Source: Bacteroidota bacterium (GTDB lineage: Bacteria; Bacteroidota; Bacteroidia; Chitinophagales; Saprospiraceae). From it: a DNA stretch of 18,734 nucleotides. The notes under the pieces are model-generated. The model worked only from the letters and a program-made list of their open reading frames with translations, was not told the origin of the DNA and did no database searches. Made by a program: the position numbers and the translations under genes. The DNA is taken from positions 1 through 18,734 of the forward strand of contig JAJRUR010000196.1 of NCBI GenBank assembly GCA_024277695.1. The letters run 5' to 3'. Numbering within the stretch: position 1 is the stretch's first letter; each line of letters begins with the position of its first letter. Shown here one piece after another: positions 1-9,045 of the stretch.

Positions 1-689
1 GGAACGACCTCCAAGCGTGTAGAGGCTTCTTGTACGAGTACCTCTTCGGTAACAGTCTCATATTGAGCAGGAACTGTTCTCAGCTGTGTAGAAGCTTCTT
101 TGACGAGTACTTCTTCGGTAACGGTTTCGTACTGCGCCGGAACGACTTGAAGCTTAGTGTAGGCTGCTTTGACGAGTACTTCTTCAGTAACGGTTTCGAA
201 TTGAGCAGGTACGACTTCCAAGCGTGTAGAGGCTTCTTGTACGAGTACTTCTTCGGTAACGGTCTCATACTGAGCAGGAACGACCTGTAACTGTGTAGAA
301 GCCTCTTTGACGAGTACTTCTTCGGTAACGGTCTCATACTGAGCAGGAACGACCTGTAACTGTGTAGAAGCTTCTTTGACGAGTACTTCTTCGGTAACGG
401 TCTCGTACTGCGCCGGTACTGCTCGCAAACTAGGAGTCCCTTCGGCGGCAAGCACTTGCTCGGTAACGGTTTCGTACTGCGCCGGTACTGCTACTACTCT
501 ACTAGAAGCCTCTTTGACGAGTACTTCTTCGGTAACGGTTTCGTACTGCGCCGGTACTGCTACTACTCTAGTAGAAGCTTCTTTGACGAGCACTTCTTCA
601 GTAACGGTCTCATACTGAGCAGGTACGATTTCAGTTCTTGTAGAGGCTGCTCGTACGAGTACCTCTTCAGTTACAGTTTCGTACTGATC
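1..689 (-). repeat. Ten tandem copies of a 69-base coding repeat
   Basis: The DNA repeats with a period of exactly 69 bases (for example the unit starting at 309 recurs at 378), giving ten in-frame 23-residue units. Neighbouring copies 243-311 and 312-380 differ at a single base (303 versus 372), which points to recent duplication or gene conversion. The copy near 420-490 is the most diverged. The array continues past the left edge. Confidence 0.9.
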
Positions 690-806
690 AGCAATCAGAC
701 ATTTTGCATAACACTTACCGGGTACGTTCGGCATACCTTCGGGCTGTGCTAAAGCTATGGTAACGGATGTTACCAGAAAAGCGAATAAAATTGTAATTTT
801 TCTCAT
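1..806 (-). CDS. Secreted repeat protein with tandem QYETVTEEVL repeats, 3' end outside window (OmpA-associated type)
   Basis: Read on the minus strand from the ATG at 804-806, the frame stays open to the left edge (268 codons seen), so the protein is truncated by the window. Residues 1-20 form a signal peptide (MRKITILFAFLVTSVTIALA, then Q). A short Cys-containing linker (KCYAKC, residues 31-36) follows, and from about residue 40 there are ten back-to-back 23-residue units with the core PAQYETVTEEVLVKEAST. Copy 4 is divergent (TEQVLAAEGTPSLRAV). Similar repeats occur, from memory, in Bacteroidota cell-envelope proteins that end in an OmpA peptidoglycan-binding domain; the C-terminus is not visible here, so that part is inference. 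The repeats are rich in Glu, Val and Thr with no membrane segment, which suits an extended periplasmic or surface stalk. Because the unit is exactly 69 bases, other frames are also open across it, but only this one has a signal peptide and a promoter. Confidence 0.85.
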   Translation of the reverse strand, partial: MRKITILFAFLVTSVTIALAQPEGMPNVPGKCYAKCLIADQYETVTEEVLVRAASTRTEIVPAQYETVTEEVLVKEASTRVVAVPAQYETVTEEVLVKEASSRVVAVPAQYETVTEQVLAAEGTPSLRAVPAQYETVTEEVLVKEASTQLQVVPAQYETVTEEVLVKEASTQLQVVPAQYETVTEEVLVQEASTRLEVVPAQFETVTEEVLVKAAYTKLQVVPAQYETVTEEVLVKEASTQLRTVPAQYETVTEEVLVQEASTRLEVV

Positions 807-868
807 AGAGTCAATCGTTTTTTTTTAGTTAATATATATGAGATGCTTAATTGCCAAATTTCAAAGCA

Positions 869-899
869 CAAATTTAAACAAATATTCAAGGATAACAAA
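869..899 (-). promoter_or_regulatory. Bacteroidota-type promoter for the repeat protein
   Basis: On the minus strand a TTTG at 896-899 is followed after 19 bases by TAAATTTG at 869-876. Both boxes and the spacing match the -33/-7 promoter known from this phylum. The predicted transcript would start near 864 and leave a leader of about 60 bases before the ATG at 806. The -33 box lies inside the last codons of the HD-domain gene, so the repeat gene has its own promoter rather than relying only on read-through. Confidence 0.6.
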
Positions 900-2079
900 T
901 AAAATATTTTTGAATAATGTCCGTTTGTGGTGGTGAATCTATCTTACTAGTAAGTGGGTGTACTACGCCATCTTTGCTTAGAATAGAGATTTGTTGATCT
1001 TTTTCAGTGTACGCCTGATTACTTTCCTGTCCTAAGATGGTTAACTTTTTAACCATTTCGGGCGAGAAATTTCCTAAGTGTTCCAATTTTTGCCAAATCT
1101 TTTTTATCTCTTCGGCAGAGATTGGTTGGTTTTTTAAGGATATGGTAAACAACTTGCGATTGATAATACCTTGGCTTAATATGGAAAGCTGTTCGTCTTC
1201 ACTTGAACAGGCTCCTTTGAGCAAATATAGAATATCTACGTCATCAATGTATGAAAATACACGAAAAAAATCACTTTTCTTGAGTTTTTGTCCAAAATTG
1301 TCCGATAATAGGGTAAATAAGTGGGGTTCAAGCTTTATTTTATCCTCTTTTAGTAGCTCTTTTACTCGTGATATGGCCAAAATGAGCATTTGTTCTATTG
1401 CAATAACTGCTTTATGGAGATATACTTGCCAATACATTAGCCTGCGAGCTACCAAAAATTTTTCTATCGAGTAGATTCCTTTTTCTTCAACGACGAGCTG
1501 ATTGTCCACTACATGGAGCATTTTGATGATTCGGTCATGTCCTATCACTCCTTCGGCCACTCCTGTAAAGAAGCTGTCGCGTTTGAGGTAATCCATCCGA
1601 TCCATATCCAGTTGTCCGCTGACGAGTTGGCTCAAAAACTTCTTAGGATGTTCATGTTTAAAGATAGCTATGGCTATCTCAAGTGCTCCTCCAAATTCTT
1701 TATTGAGCAGTTCCATATATCCTAGAGTAAGTGCCTCATGGCTTTTGGCCACGATCTGTCTTTCTAGAGCATGCGAAAATGGTCCATGTCCGATATCGTG
1801 CAGCAGAATAGCTATCTTGGCACCCATAGCTTCCTGTTCTGAAATACGGATTCCTTTCATCCGTAAGGTTTCTATGGCTTGTGTCATCAAATGAAGTGCT
1901 CCGAGTGCATGATGAAACCGTGTATGCTGAGCACCAGGATACACATAAGATGTAAGCCCCAGTTGCTTGATACGCCTTAACCGTTGGAAATAGGGATGGT
2001 CGATCAAGTCCAATAAAATGCCTTTGGGTATTTGGATAAACCCATAGACAGGGTCGTTAAATATTTTATAAGTTGTCAT
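886..2079 (-). CDS. HD-domain phosphohydrolase (SAMHD1/YdhJ-like, COG1078 type)
   Basis: A 397-residue protein of the HD superfamily whose members hydrolyse nucleotides such as dNTPs using a metal held by His and Asp residues; it is cytoplasmic. The metal-site motifs are visible in order: TRFHHALG (residues 53-60), LLHDIGHGPFSHALE (92-106, with H94 and D95) and the downstream LDMDRMDYLKRDSFF segment carrying the last Asp. The N-terminal KIFNDPVYGFIQIP is typical of the family. I chose the ATG at 2079 because the family starts here (MTTYKIFNDP); the longer frame back to 2133 adds an atypical leader that would contain the presumed promoter. Divergent from porX with a 117-base gap. The substrate cannot be told from sequence. 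Confidence 0.9.
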   Translation of the reverse strand: MTTYKIFNDPVYGFIQIPKGILLDLIDHPYFQRLRRIKQLGLTSYVYPGAQHTRFHHALGALHLMTQAIETLRMKGIRISEQEAMGAKIAILLHDIGHGPFSHALERQIVAKSHEALTLGYMELLNKEFGGALEIAIAIFKHEHPKKFLSQLVSGQLDMDRMDYLKRDSFFTGVAEGVIGHDRIIKMLHVVDNQLVVEEKGIYSIEKFLVARRLMYWQVYLHKAVIAIEQMLILAISRVKELLKEDKIKLEPHLFTLLSDNFGQKLKKSDFFRVFSYIDDVDILYLLKGACSSEDEQLSILSQGIINRKLFTISLKNQPISAEEIKKIWQKLEHLGNFSPEMVKKLTILGQESNQAYTEKDQQISILSKDGVVHPLTSKIDSPPQTDIIQKYFICYP

Positions 2080-2094
2080 AAAATCTTCTGTGCA

Positions 2095-2102
2095 CAAAAA
2101 TA
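2095..2102 (-). promoter_or_regulatory. Putative -7 box of the HD-domain gene
   Basis: Minus-strand TATTTTTG followed by TGC, 15 bases upstream of the chosen ATG at 2079, fits the TAnnTTTG consensus. I found no good -33 TTG at the usual spacing, so the assignment is tentative. No matching box was found on the plus strand for porX in the same 117-base divergent spacer. Confidence 0.35.
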
Positions 2103-2196
2103 ATCGACTTATTCGTCTCGTTGATAGACTCAAGCTTTTTATTTTTTATTAACCAATACCAAACTTAGTACACTTAAATACTATTACTATATATAT

Positions 2197-3753
2197 ATGG
2201 ATAGAATAAAAATTTTGTGGGCGGATGATGAGATTGATTTGTTGAAGCCGCAGTTGATGTATTTGGACAAAAAGGGATATGATGTGCATACTGTGACGAA
2301 CGGGCACGATGCTATTGCTTATTTGGAACAACAGCAACAAGAGGTGGATTTAGTGTTTTTGGATGAGTCTATGCCTGGGATTACAGGTCTTGAAACTTTG
2401 GCTGAGATAAAAAAAATATACCCACACACCCCGGTTGTGATGATTACTAAAAACGAGGAAGAGTATGTGATGGAGGAGGCTATTGGGGCCCAAATAGCAG
2501 ACTACCTGATCAAACCGGTCAATCCTAATCAAATATTGATGACCATTAAGCGGCTGATCGATAACAAACGATTGGTCCAACGCAAGGCACAGACGGACTA
2601 TCAAAAGCAGTTCCAACAAATATTGATGGATATCGGATCTGGTCTGGACAAGCAAGGCTGGGTAGATATCTATAAAAGAATCATAGGTTGGGAGCTGAAG
2701 TTGGACGATACCTCGAGTGATCAAATGTCGGAAATTTTGGCTATGCAGAAGGCTGAAGCTAATGCTGAATTTTCGAAATATATCCAAAGAAACTATACTT
2801 CATGGATCGGTTCTGATCAAGGTCCGCTTATGTCTCATCAGCTGATGCGCAAAAAGGTGTTTCCAAAATTGATGGATGAACACCCTACCTTTTTTATTTT
2901 ACTGGATAATTTGCGCTTTGACCAATGGCTAACTATCTACCCGATTATTAATCAACTCTATCGTGTCGTAGAAGAAGATCATTTTTATAGTATTCTACCT
3001 ACTACCACGCAATACAGTCGCAATGCCATTTTTGCCGGAATGATGCCCGGCGAGATCGCCAGAAAGTTTCCCGATCGCTGGAGTCACGATCATGAAGAAG
3101 GTGGAAAAAACCAATATGAGGCAGAACTCTTAGGCGATCAGCTAAAAAATACAGTCCGTAAGGACATCCGATGGGAGTATCTCAAAATCACAAAAGTCCA
3201 ACAGGCTAAGCAGATGAATGACCGGATTTTGGATTATACACATAACAAATTGACTGTGATCGTCTATAACTTTATCGATATGCTATCTCATGCACGTACC
3301 GAAATGGAAGTACTCAAAGAATTGGCCGGTGATGAGCGCGCATATAGATCACTAACCAAATCTTGGTTTATACACTCACCATTATGGCAGGCACTACAGA
3401 CTCTGGCTGATAAAGATGTCCGTGTTATCATCACAACCGACCACGGAACGATTCGAGTTAACCAAGCCTCAAAAGTGGTAGGTGACAGAGACACAACGAC
3501 CAATCTTCGTTACAAACATGGACGCAATCTGAAGTTTAACCCCAAAGAAGTACTCCACATCCCTAATCCCAAAGAAGTGGGGCTGCCTTCACCGCATATA
3601 AGTTCTAGTTACATTTTTGCCAAATTGGATCACTTTTTCCTCTATCCCAATAATTATAATTATTATCACAATCTGTACAAAAATACTTTTCAGCATGGGG
3701 GTATCTCTCTTGAGGAGATGATTTGTCCCTATATCGAACTCAAAAGCAGATAA
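2197..3753 (+). CDS. porX: PorX: response regulator fused to a PglZ-type phosphodiesterase
   Basis: A 518-residue two-part protein. Residues 1-125 are a receiver domain with the acidic pair D10-D11, phosphoacceptor D56 (VFLDESMPG), T84 and K106 (IKPVNP). A helical linker (about 126-200) leads to a PglZ/alkaline-phosphatase-fold domain with likely metal ligands in FILLDNLRFDQW (D237), LPTTTQYSRNAIFAG (T269-T271), IITTDHGT (D415, H416) and QHGG (H500). In Bacteroidota, PorX with the sensor PorY controls the type IX secretion system and, through a sigma factor, transcription of its genes; in this family the PglZ domain is a zinc-dependent phosphodiesterase. Length and domain order match the family. 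All key residues are present, so the protein should be active. The neighbouring ligase gene begins 62 bases after the stop and may be co-transcribed. Confidence 0.93.
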   Translation: MDRIKILWADDEIDLLKPQLMYLDKKGYDVHTVTNGHDAIAYLEQQQQEVDLVFLDESMPGITGLETLAEIKKIYPHTPVVMITKNEEEYVMEEAIGAQIADYLIKPVNPNQILMTIKRLIDNKRLVQRKAQTDYQKQFQQILMDIGSGLDKQGWVDIYKRIIGWELKLDDTSSDQMSEILAMQKAEANAEFSKYIQRNYTSWIGSDQGPLMSHQLMRKKVFPKLMDEHPTFFILLDNLRFDQWLTIYPIINQLYRVVEEDHFYSILPTTTQYSRNAIFAGMMPGEIARKFPDRWSHDHEEGGKNQYEAELLGDQLKNTVRKDIRWEYLKITKVQQAKQMNDRILDYTHNKLTVIVYNFIDMLSHARTEMEVLKELAGDERAYRSLTKSWFIHSPLWQALQTLADKDVRVIITTDHGTIRVNQASKVVGDRDTTTNLRYKHGRNLKFNPKEVLHIPNPKEVGLPSPHISSSYIFAKLDHFFLYPNNYNYYHNLYKNTFQHGGISLEEMICPYIELKSR

Positions 3754-3815
3754 ATTCTTTATTGGCTATTTTTTTAAAGGATAATTGTTATCTTGGCTCA
3801 TCAAAATTATTAATT

Positions 3816-5477
3816 ATGAGTGCATATAGTGAGCGTCCATGGCTCAAGAATTATCCGAGTGGCGTGCCTGCCAATATCAATACGGATGAGTTCCTAACTG
3901 TCAACGACTTCATTGAGGAATCCTTAAAGAAATATGCAGACCGTATAGCTTTTACGAGTTTCGGTACACATATTAAGTATAAAATACTCGACAAAAAGTC
4001 AAAGCTTTTTGCTGCTTATCTGATATCCAGAGGGCTCAAAGCCGGTGATCGCATAGCACTTATGATGCCCAATATTCTTCAGTATCCTATCGCTCTATTG
4101 GGTAGTTTGCGCGCAGGCCTCATCGTGGTGAATACCAATCCACTATACACCCCGCGCGAGATGGCACACCAATTTACAGACTCAGGGGTTAAGGCCATTG
4201 TCATAGCTGACAATTTTGCTGCCAATCTTCAAAAGATCATCGCTGAGACCGACATCGATGTAGTGATTACTACAACTATAGGAGAGATGATTGGCCTTAA
4301 AGGCAAAATGATTGATACGGTACTCAAGCTGAAAGGAAAGCGTCCGGCTTTTGAGTTGACGAATAGCGTTGGTTTTACTTCAGCGATTTCGGCAGGTAAA
4401 AAATTTAGCATACCGGAGTTTGATGATGCAGCTGAACGTGTCATCATCCATCAATATACCGGAGGGACAACGGGAGTCTCTAAAGGGGCGATGCTCACCA
4501 ATAAAAATCTCATAGCTAATATGCTCCAGATCAGGGCATTGCTCAAACCGGCTATTCAGACTGAAGAGGCACAAAATGTACTTTGCCCCCTTCCGCTATA
4601 TCATATTTTTGCTTTTACTGTCAACTGTCTTTCGATGATCGCCGATGGACATCGCAATATACTGGTTGTCAATCCAAGAGATATCGGTTCACTGGTCAAA
4701 GAATTTAAAAAATACCCTATCCATATCACTACAGGTGTCAATACCCTGTTCAATGCTATGCTGCACAACAAAGATTTTGTAGCCCTCGATCACTCTAATC
4801 TAAAAATTAGCCTTGGTGGGGGAGCAGCAGTACAGGTCCACGTAGCTACTAAGTGGAAAGAAGTCACAGGCTGCCAACTGACGGAAGGGTATGGACTTAC
4901 CGAATCATCACCGGTAGCCAGTGTCAATCCGATCTTCAATGCCAGGCTGGGTACTATCGGATTACCGGTATCATCCACCGATATGCGTATCGTGGATCAA
5001 AATGGACAAGAGGTACCGATAGGTGAGCGCGGTGAGATACAAATACACGGACCACAAGTGATGAAAGGCTACTACAATCAACCCGAGGCTACAGCAGAGG
5101 TAATCAAAGATGGTTGGTTGTCCACAGGGGATATCGGTATCATGGAGCCGGATGGATTTTTCAAAGTGGTCGATCGAAAAAAGGATATGATTTTGGTGAG
5201 TGGCTTTAATGTGTTTCCAAATGAAGTGGAGGATATCGTAGGGAGGCACCCCAAGGTTTTGGAAGTCGCAGCGATCGGCATCCCATCCGAAAAATCGGGT
5301 GAATGTGTAAAAATCTTTGTCGTCAAAAAAGATAAATCACTTAAAGATAAAGAACTCATCCAATATTGTCGCGAAAATCTTACCGCATACAAAGTGCCCA
5401 AAGAAGTTGAGTTTTTAAAAGAATTGCCCAAAAGTAATGTTGGTAAAATATTGCGTAGAAAATTGCGCAACCAATAG
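3816..5477 (+). CDS. fadD: Long-chain acyl-CoA ligase (FadD type)
   Basis: A 553-residue ANL-family adenylating enzyme that activates a fatty acid to its CoA thioester through an acyl-AMP. Visible motifs: the phosphate-binding loop YTGGTTGVSKGAM (residues 214-226), GYGLTESSP (358-366), WLSTGDIG (434-441), the hinge DRKKDMILVSGFNVFPNEVE (453-472) and the C-terminal catalytic lysine K544 in SNVGKILRR. Length and motifs match E. coli FadD better than phenylacetate-CoA ligases, which are shorter. I chose the ATG at 3816 because MSAYSERPWLKNYP begins the family-like N-terminus; the open frame reaches back to 3723, inside porX, but that part looks non-coding. Exact chain-length preference is unknown; an aryl acid as substrate is possible but less likely. 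Confidence 0.88.
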   Translation: MSAYSERPWLKNYPSGVPANINTDEFLTVNDFIEESLKKYADRIAFTSFGTHIKYKILDKKSKLFAAYLISRGLKAGDRIALMMPNILQYPIALLGSLRAGLIVVNTNPLYTPREMAHQFTDSGVKAIVIADNFAANLQKIIAETDIDVVITTTIGEMIGLKGKMIDTVLKLKGKRPAFELTNSVGFTSAISAGKKFSIPEFDDAAERVIIHQYTGGTTGVSKGAMLTNKNLIANMLQIRALLKPAIQTEEAQNVLCPLPLYHIFAFTVNCLSMIADGHRNILVVNPRDIGSLVKEFKKYPIHITTGVNTLFNAMLHNKDFVALDHSNLKISLGGGAAVQVHVATKWKEVTGCQLTEGYGLTESSPVASVNPIFNARLGTIGLPVSSTDMRIVDQNGQEVPIGERGEIQIHGPQVMKGYYNQPEATAEVIKDGWLSTGDIGIMEPDGFFKVVDRKKDMILVSGFNVFPNEVEDIVGRHPKVLEVAAIGIPSEKSGECVKIFVVKKDKSLKDKELIQYCRENLTAYKVPKEVEFLKELPKSNVGKILRRKLRNQ

Positions 5478-6518
5478 CTACTGCAGTTCGAGTATAGCCC
5501 TTTCTAATACCTCATCCTTGGATGTATCCTCAGTATCAAACTTTACAGGGATATCCGGTTCAAAACCATCGTCTAGATGATTGCCTAGATGATCGATAAA
5601 CTCACTTGTAGAGAGTGACCATTTCCAGCCATTGGCTAGGAAGCCATCAGCTACAGAACCGCTTCCACCTCCGGTCCGCTGTCCTATAAACCGTAATTGT
5701 TCCATTGGATTTGTAGAATAGGTAAATGTCGTAGATGCACTGAAACAATATCTATCTACCAATACAACTACCGGCTTTGTAAATAATACCTCGCTATTAG
5801 CAGGTCGTAGATACACTTCACTATCCGAAAAATCATCTACTCCGGGTCCTATTTTGAATCGCTCAAAACCTGTATACAATTCTTGTCCTCCAAAAAGATA
5901 TGAAGCAAATTTTGTAGCCAAAGAAGGATCACCACCGGTATTTTGTCTGATATCGAATATAAGTCCTTTGGCTTGGACAAAACTTGCAAAAATAGCTTCG
6001 ATCTGTTCTTCTTCGATCGTGACATCCCATGAGGGTATCCACAAGTATGCTATTTCCTTGTCTTGGACTAAGGGACCATAAGCCGCTAGAAGATCACCAT
6101 TATCCTCGTTTGTCAATATATCCATATCGGGATTGATATCTTTTTTTAAATAATTATCTGCTAGAATATCAAAATCAAAACCCGGGGGATATCCCTCCAA
6201 AAAATTAAAACTCACCTCCTTCTCTCCATTCGACAGCGTTGAGTGGGCATCTTTTAGTGCCAAAGTAATCTGACTCAATTTATCGAACAATTCTTCTTCA
6301 GTAATATTTTGATCTATAGTCTGACCAATATCTTCAGCTAGTTGATCGATGTCCACTCCTTTGTAGTCCAGCATCGCAAATTTTTCTCTGACCAAACTTA
6401 CGTACTCTTCAAATATTGCCTTGTTATTTGTCTCAGGATTTGGACGCATAATTATTTTTTCGCACGAAAGTGTTAAAAATATGATTGCTGCTAAAATTAT
6501 AAAATTAATTATTTTCAT
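5478..6518 (-). CDS. S41-family peptidase-like lipoprotein
   Basis: A 346-residue lipoprotein: a hydrophobic leader ends in the lipobox LTLSC (C19), so it should be anchored to a membrane. The C-terminal half resembles the S41 (tail-specific/tricorn) serine peptidase fold: LKDAHSTLS (H92), GLIFDIRQNTGGDPS (185-199) and VVLVDRYCFSAS (251-262), with S260 the likely nucleophile. The segment where CtpA-type enzymes keep their catalytic lysine reads GQRTGGGSGS, without Lys, so a tricorn-like Ser-His arrangement with H92 is more likely. No PDZ domain is evident. The stop codon abuts that of fadD directly, forming TAGCTA across the junction. The upstream minus-strand gene at 6575-7390 is 56 bases away, so the two may form an operon. 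Target unknown. Confidence 0.8.
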   Translation of the reverse strand: MKIINFIILAAIIFLTLSCEKIIMRPNPETNNKAIFEEYVSLVREKFAMLDYKGVDIDQLAEDIGQTIDQNITEEELFDKLSQITLALKDAHSTLSNGEKEVSFNFLEGYPPGFDFDILADNYLKKDINPDMDILTNEDNGDLLAAYGPLVQDKEIAYLWIPSWDVTIEEEQIEAIFASFVQAKGLIFDIRQNTGGDPSLATKFASYLFGGQELYTGFERFKIGPGVDDFSDSEVYLRPANSEVLFTKPVVVLVDRYCFSASTTFTYSTNPMEQLRFIGQRTGGGSGSVADGFLANGWKWSLSTSEFIDHLGNHLDDGFEPDIPVKFDTEDTSKDEVLERAILELQ

Positions 6519-6574
6519 TTTTTATTTTTTTATTTGAACCTTTTAGGTCTAATTAATAATTCTTTTGAAGAAAT

Positions 6575-7390
6575 TTAGTTTTTACCTAAATTATATTGTA
6601 TAGTAATGTTGTGGGCACCTGCAGTAGTTGACAGTGTACGGACATTGGCAAAATGGCGTATACTCCACGAATAACCAATAGACAGTTTGTTTTTATAACT
6701 AAGCATAAAGGAACTTTTTAAATTTAAATTATTACTCAAATATTTTAGGTCAAAATATTTGTATCCGAATGGACTTGATACGGCATCATCTTGGTAGTTA
6801 AATCTTCCGTCTTCGAGTAAGTTTTGAGGTGCAGAAAATGCAAAGCCTACTGACTCTCGCATGAAACTGAGTATGCCTATATCAGCACTTGAGATCAGTG
6901 TCCAATTGTTATTGAGTTTAGAGTTGTGATGCAAGGAAAAAAATAAATTGTGCCCACTTAAAATATAGTTTCCATTGTTTCCCAAACCTTGGGTGCTTCT
7001 AAAATATATATCTAGTGCATCGACTCTGCCACCTATTTTTAGACGTTTGCCGATAGGTTTTAAGTATTTGAAATAAATAATGGGACTAACTACAGTTGCC
7101 TGCCCACGTGTATGTGTATCCGCGCCTTCTTTACTCAACGCCAAATCAAAAGCAAGCTCTATAAAGGATTTTGAAGTCATTTTGGTATAGGAGATACTTA
7201 ACAATCCTCCAAATCCTTGATACCGAGTGTCCGAATATTTTAAGTCTTGAAAAGTGCTCATCCTTGTTCCTATACCTAAACTTAAATTTCGCGTCAAATT
7301 TTTCTTTGATACTTTGGCTGGTATATCTACTTGAGCCTTTCCGGAATAGCTTATGCCGAGTGCAATAATTATTATTAATAGTTTCTTCAT
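6575..7390 (-). CDS. Secreted protein of unknown function, possible outer-membrane beta-barrel
   Basis: A 271-residue protein that I do not recognise. It starts with a clear signal peptide (MKKLLIIIIALGISYSGKAQ), and I took the ATG at 7390 so that this peptide is at the N-terminus; the frame extends ten codons further upstream. The mature part alternates polar and hydrophobic residues in strand-like blocks separated by Asn/Gly/Ser turns, for example LSIGYSWSIRHFANV and HNITIQYNLGKN at the end, which suggests a small outer-membrane barrel. There are no catalytic motifs. The base composition is noticeably A+T rich. It lies between two exported proteins on the same strand (138 bases after the upstream gene, 56 before the S41 lipoprotein), so a shared cell-envelope role is possible but not shown. 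Confidence 0.65.
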   Translation of the reverse strand: MKKLLIIIIALGISYSGKAQVDIPAKVSKKNLTRNLSLGIGTRMSTFQDLKYSDTRYQGFGGLLSISYTKMTSKSFIELAFDLALSKEGADTHTRGQATVVSPIIYFKYLKPIGKRLKIGGRVDALDIYFRSTQGLGNNGNYILSGHNLFFSLHHNSKLNNNWTLISSADIGILSFMRESVGFAFSAPQNLLEDGRFNYQDDAVSSPFGYKYFDLKYLSNNLNLKSSFMLSYKNKLSIGYSWSIRHFANVRTLSTTAGAHNITIQYNLGKN

Positions 7391-7528
7391 GTTGGATATT
7401 TTTATTCTCTTTTTATACATTGAGTGTCTGATGATTGTCTTGAACTATCATGCAATAAAAGTAATTTCTTGTTGGAGTTATTGTAGGGTTAGTCGATTTG
7501 CAATAATTATTCTTAACTTATATATTAT

Positions 7529-8998
7529 TCAGAATACTCCGGCACCGATCTCTACTACAAAACCACTATAGCTGAAAGATTTAAATCCGACATTTTTCCA
7601 TCCAAATTTTACCCCCCAATAATCTGTCCCTAGGTGTCGAAAAAATTTTAATGGAGTTTTGGTAATATTTAATCTGAGTTTTAATCCTGCCTCAGACACA
7701 AACCTAAAGTCAAAATCAACTTCTTCTTCTGCCTGATTTACATCAGTAATTTCATATCCGAACCCAATATAACTGTCTAGCCATCTGGATGCTGAAGTTG
7801 TATGTACGATTTGATGCCCAAGGAGATTATTAGTATAGCCGTCATATGAGTCACCGGAGCCAAGATACAGCTTATTATAAAACCAGCCGCCTGTCATAGG
7901 TGCCGCTACATTTTTAAAAATTAATAAGGGAAAACTAAAACTTAATGTTTGCTCATTGTCAAATCGATAGGACACTCCAAAAGAACGAAATGCCCGCTCT
8001 TCTTTTATCCATTGTTTGACACTACCATCACCTCGTACTTTTGCTAATTTGGGCCATTGACTGCGTTTATTATCATGTATCAAATGTTGAAGTTTTTTGT
8101 CAGATGCCACCAAATTTTTATCTTGAATATAAGGTCTGAGTTCATATACATTGTGATATATTTTGTCACCGAATTTTTCTATTAATTGACGCTCTTGTTT
8201 GCTCCCTTTTGGTATAGGTGGAAAGAGCAGACTCCGGATATTTCTGGATTTTGCCATCCATGCTTGATAAGCTCCTGTAAATAAATTGCCCGAACTGATG
8301 ATATCTCTCACCCCCCAAGCATCGTTGACACGTATATTGACATCATATCCGGGAGTGTAGCTCCCATCTGCATTTTTGTCAGTACAACTGGCGTGTTTGC
8401 CTTCTTCGACGAGAATGGATATTGGAAAAAAGCTCATTTGGTCATCAATGATCAGGGTATTGTCAAACCAAGCCAGGCCATGAGCCCTACCGGTGACTTG
8501 CTTTACGGCCAATGCGTACCGGTGTTGATCACATTTGCTGTCAGGAATGACAGTGAGCTGAAATGAAGCCGTTTCGATGTCATGTGGATGACTACCAATT
8601 CCGCTTTCCTCCCGATAATAAAATAGATAATCAATATCTATGGCCTTGGTGTGGGCTAGTTGTATATACGCCGGTGGGATATATTCTTTGCTATGGTGCA
8701 CAGATTTTTCTGTACTATAGATGGATCGAATGCTATAATACACTACTGGTCTTTGTGCAGTACGGTCAAAAGGCAGTGCTTGAGGAAGTTGTATTTTTTT
8801 ATCCTCGTCATATAGTTTTGGTTCGTCCGGCGAAAACCACAACATCGGTGCCAGGTGATGGACTAGATACTCATAAGAGATCTCGTCTTGGTCAGAGACT
8901 AAGACAATTTCGTTTTGCTGTAGAATACATTGGCTGAAACCTGACCATGTATTGAATATACATAGCCATATAATGCACAGGTTCAAACTGATCTTCAT
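7529..8998 (-). CDS. Exported protein of unknown function with a His/Asp/Glu-rich centre (distantly VPS62-like)
   Basis: A 489-residue protein with a signal peptide (residues 1-23, ending SGFSQ). The central part carries closely spaced polar motifs that could bind a metal or a sugar phosphate: GSHPHDIETASFQL (135-148), RAHGLAWF (171-178) and VEEGKHASCTDKNADGSYTPG (198-218). This arrangement reminds me of the VPS62/DUF946 family, where a GDWE-like motif is followed by a SHA-like motif, but the similarity is weak and is only a suggestion. The last 120 residues look like beta strands and end in Phe (EIGAGVF), as in many outer-membrane proteins. A -7 box lies 47 bases upstream of the ATG. The product is therefore probably periplasmic or outer-membrane; no enzyme activity can be assigned. 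Confidence 0.7.
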   Translation of the reverse strand: MKISLNLCIIWLCIFNTWSGFSQCILQQNEIVLVSDQDEISYEYLVHHLAPMLWFSPDEPKLYDEDKKIQLPQALPFDRTAQRPVVYYSIRSIYSTEKSVHHSKEYIPPAYIQLAHTKAIDIDYLFYYREESGIGSHPHDIETASFQLTVIPDSKCDQHRYALAVKQVTGRAHGLAWFDNTLIIDDQMSFFPISILVEEGKHASCTDKNADGSYTPGYDVNIRVNDAWGVRDIISSGNLFTGAYQAWMAKSRNIRSLLFPPIPKGSKQERQLIEKFGDKIYHNVYELRPYIQDKNLVASDKKLQHLIHDNKRSQWPKLAKVRGDGSVKQWIKEERAFRSFGVSYRFDNEQTLSFSFPLLIFKNVAAPMTGGWFYNKLYLGSGDSYDGYTNNLLGHQIVHTTSASRWLDSYIGFGYEITDVNQAEEEVDFDFRFVSEAGLKLRLNITKTPLKFFRHLGTDYWGVKFGWKNVGFKSFSYSGFVVEIGAGVF

Positions 8999-9045
8999 TC
9001 GTAAGGTTTTTTACTAGTACGTTCGTTTTCTTCACTTAGTCAGTG

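Noticed and set aside
30..752. Several open frames on both strands across the left-edge repeats
   Set aside because: They arise because the 69-base unit keeps all frames in register; only the minus frame from 806 has a signal peptide and a promoter.
3816..5477. Phenylacetate-CoA ligase (paaK)
   Set aside because: Length of 553 residues and the motifs fit FadD-type fatty acyl-CoA ligases; the gene is also far from the phenylacetate operon and next to porX.
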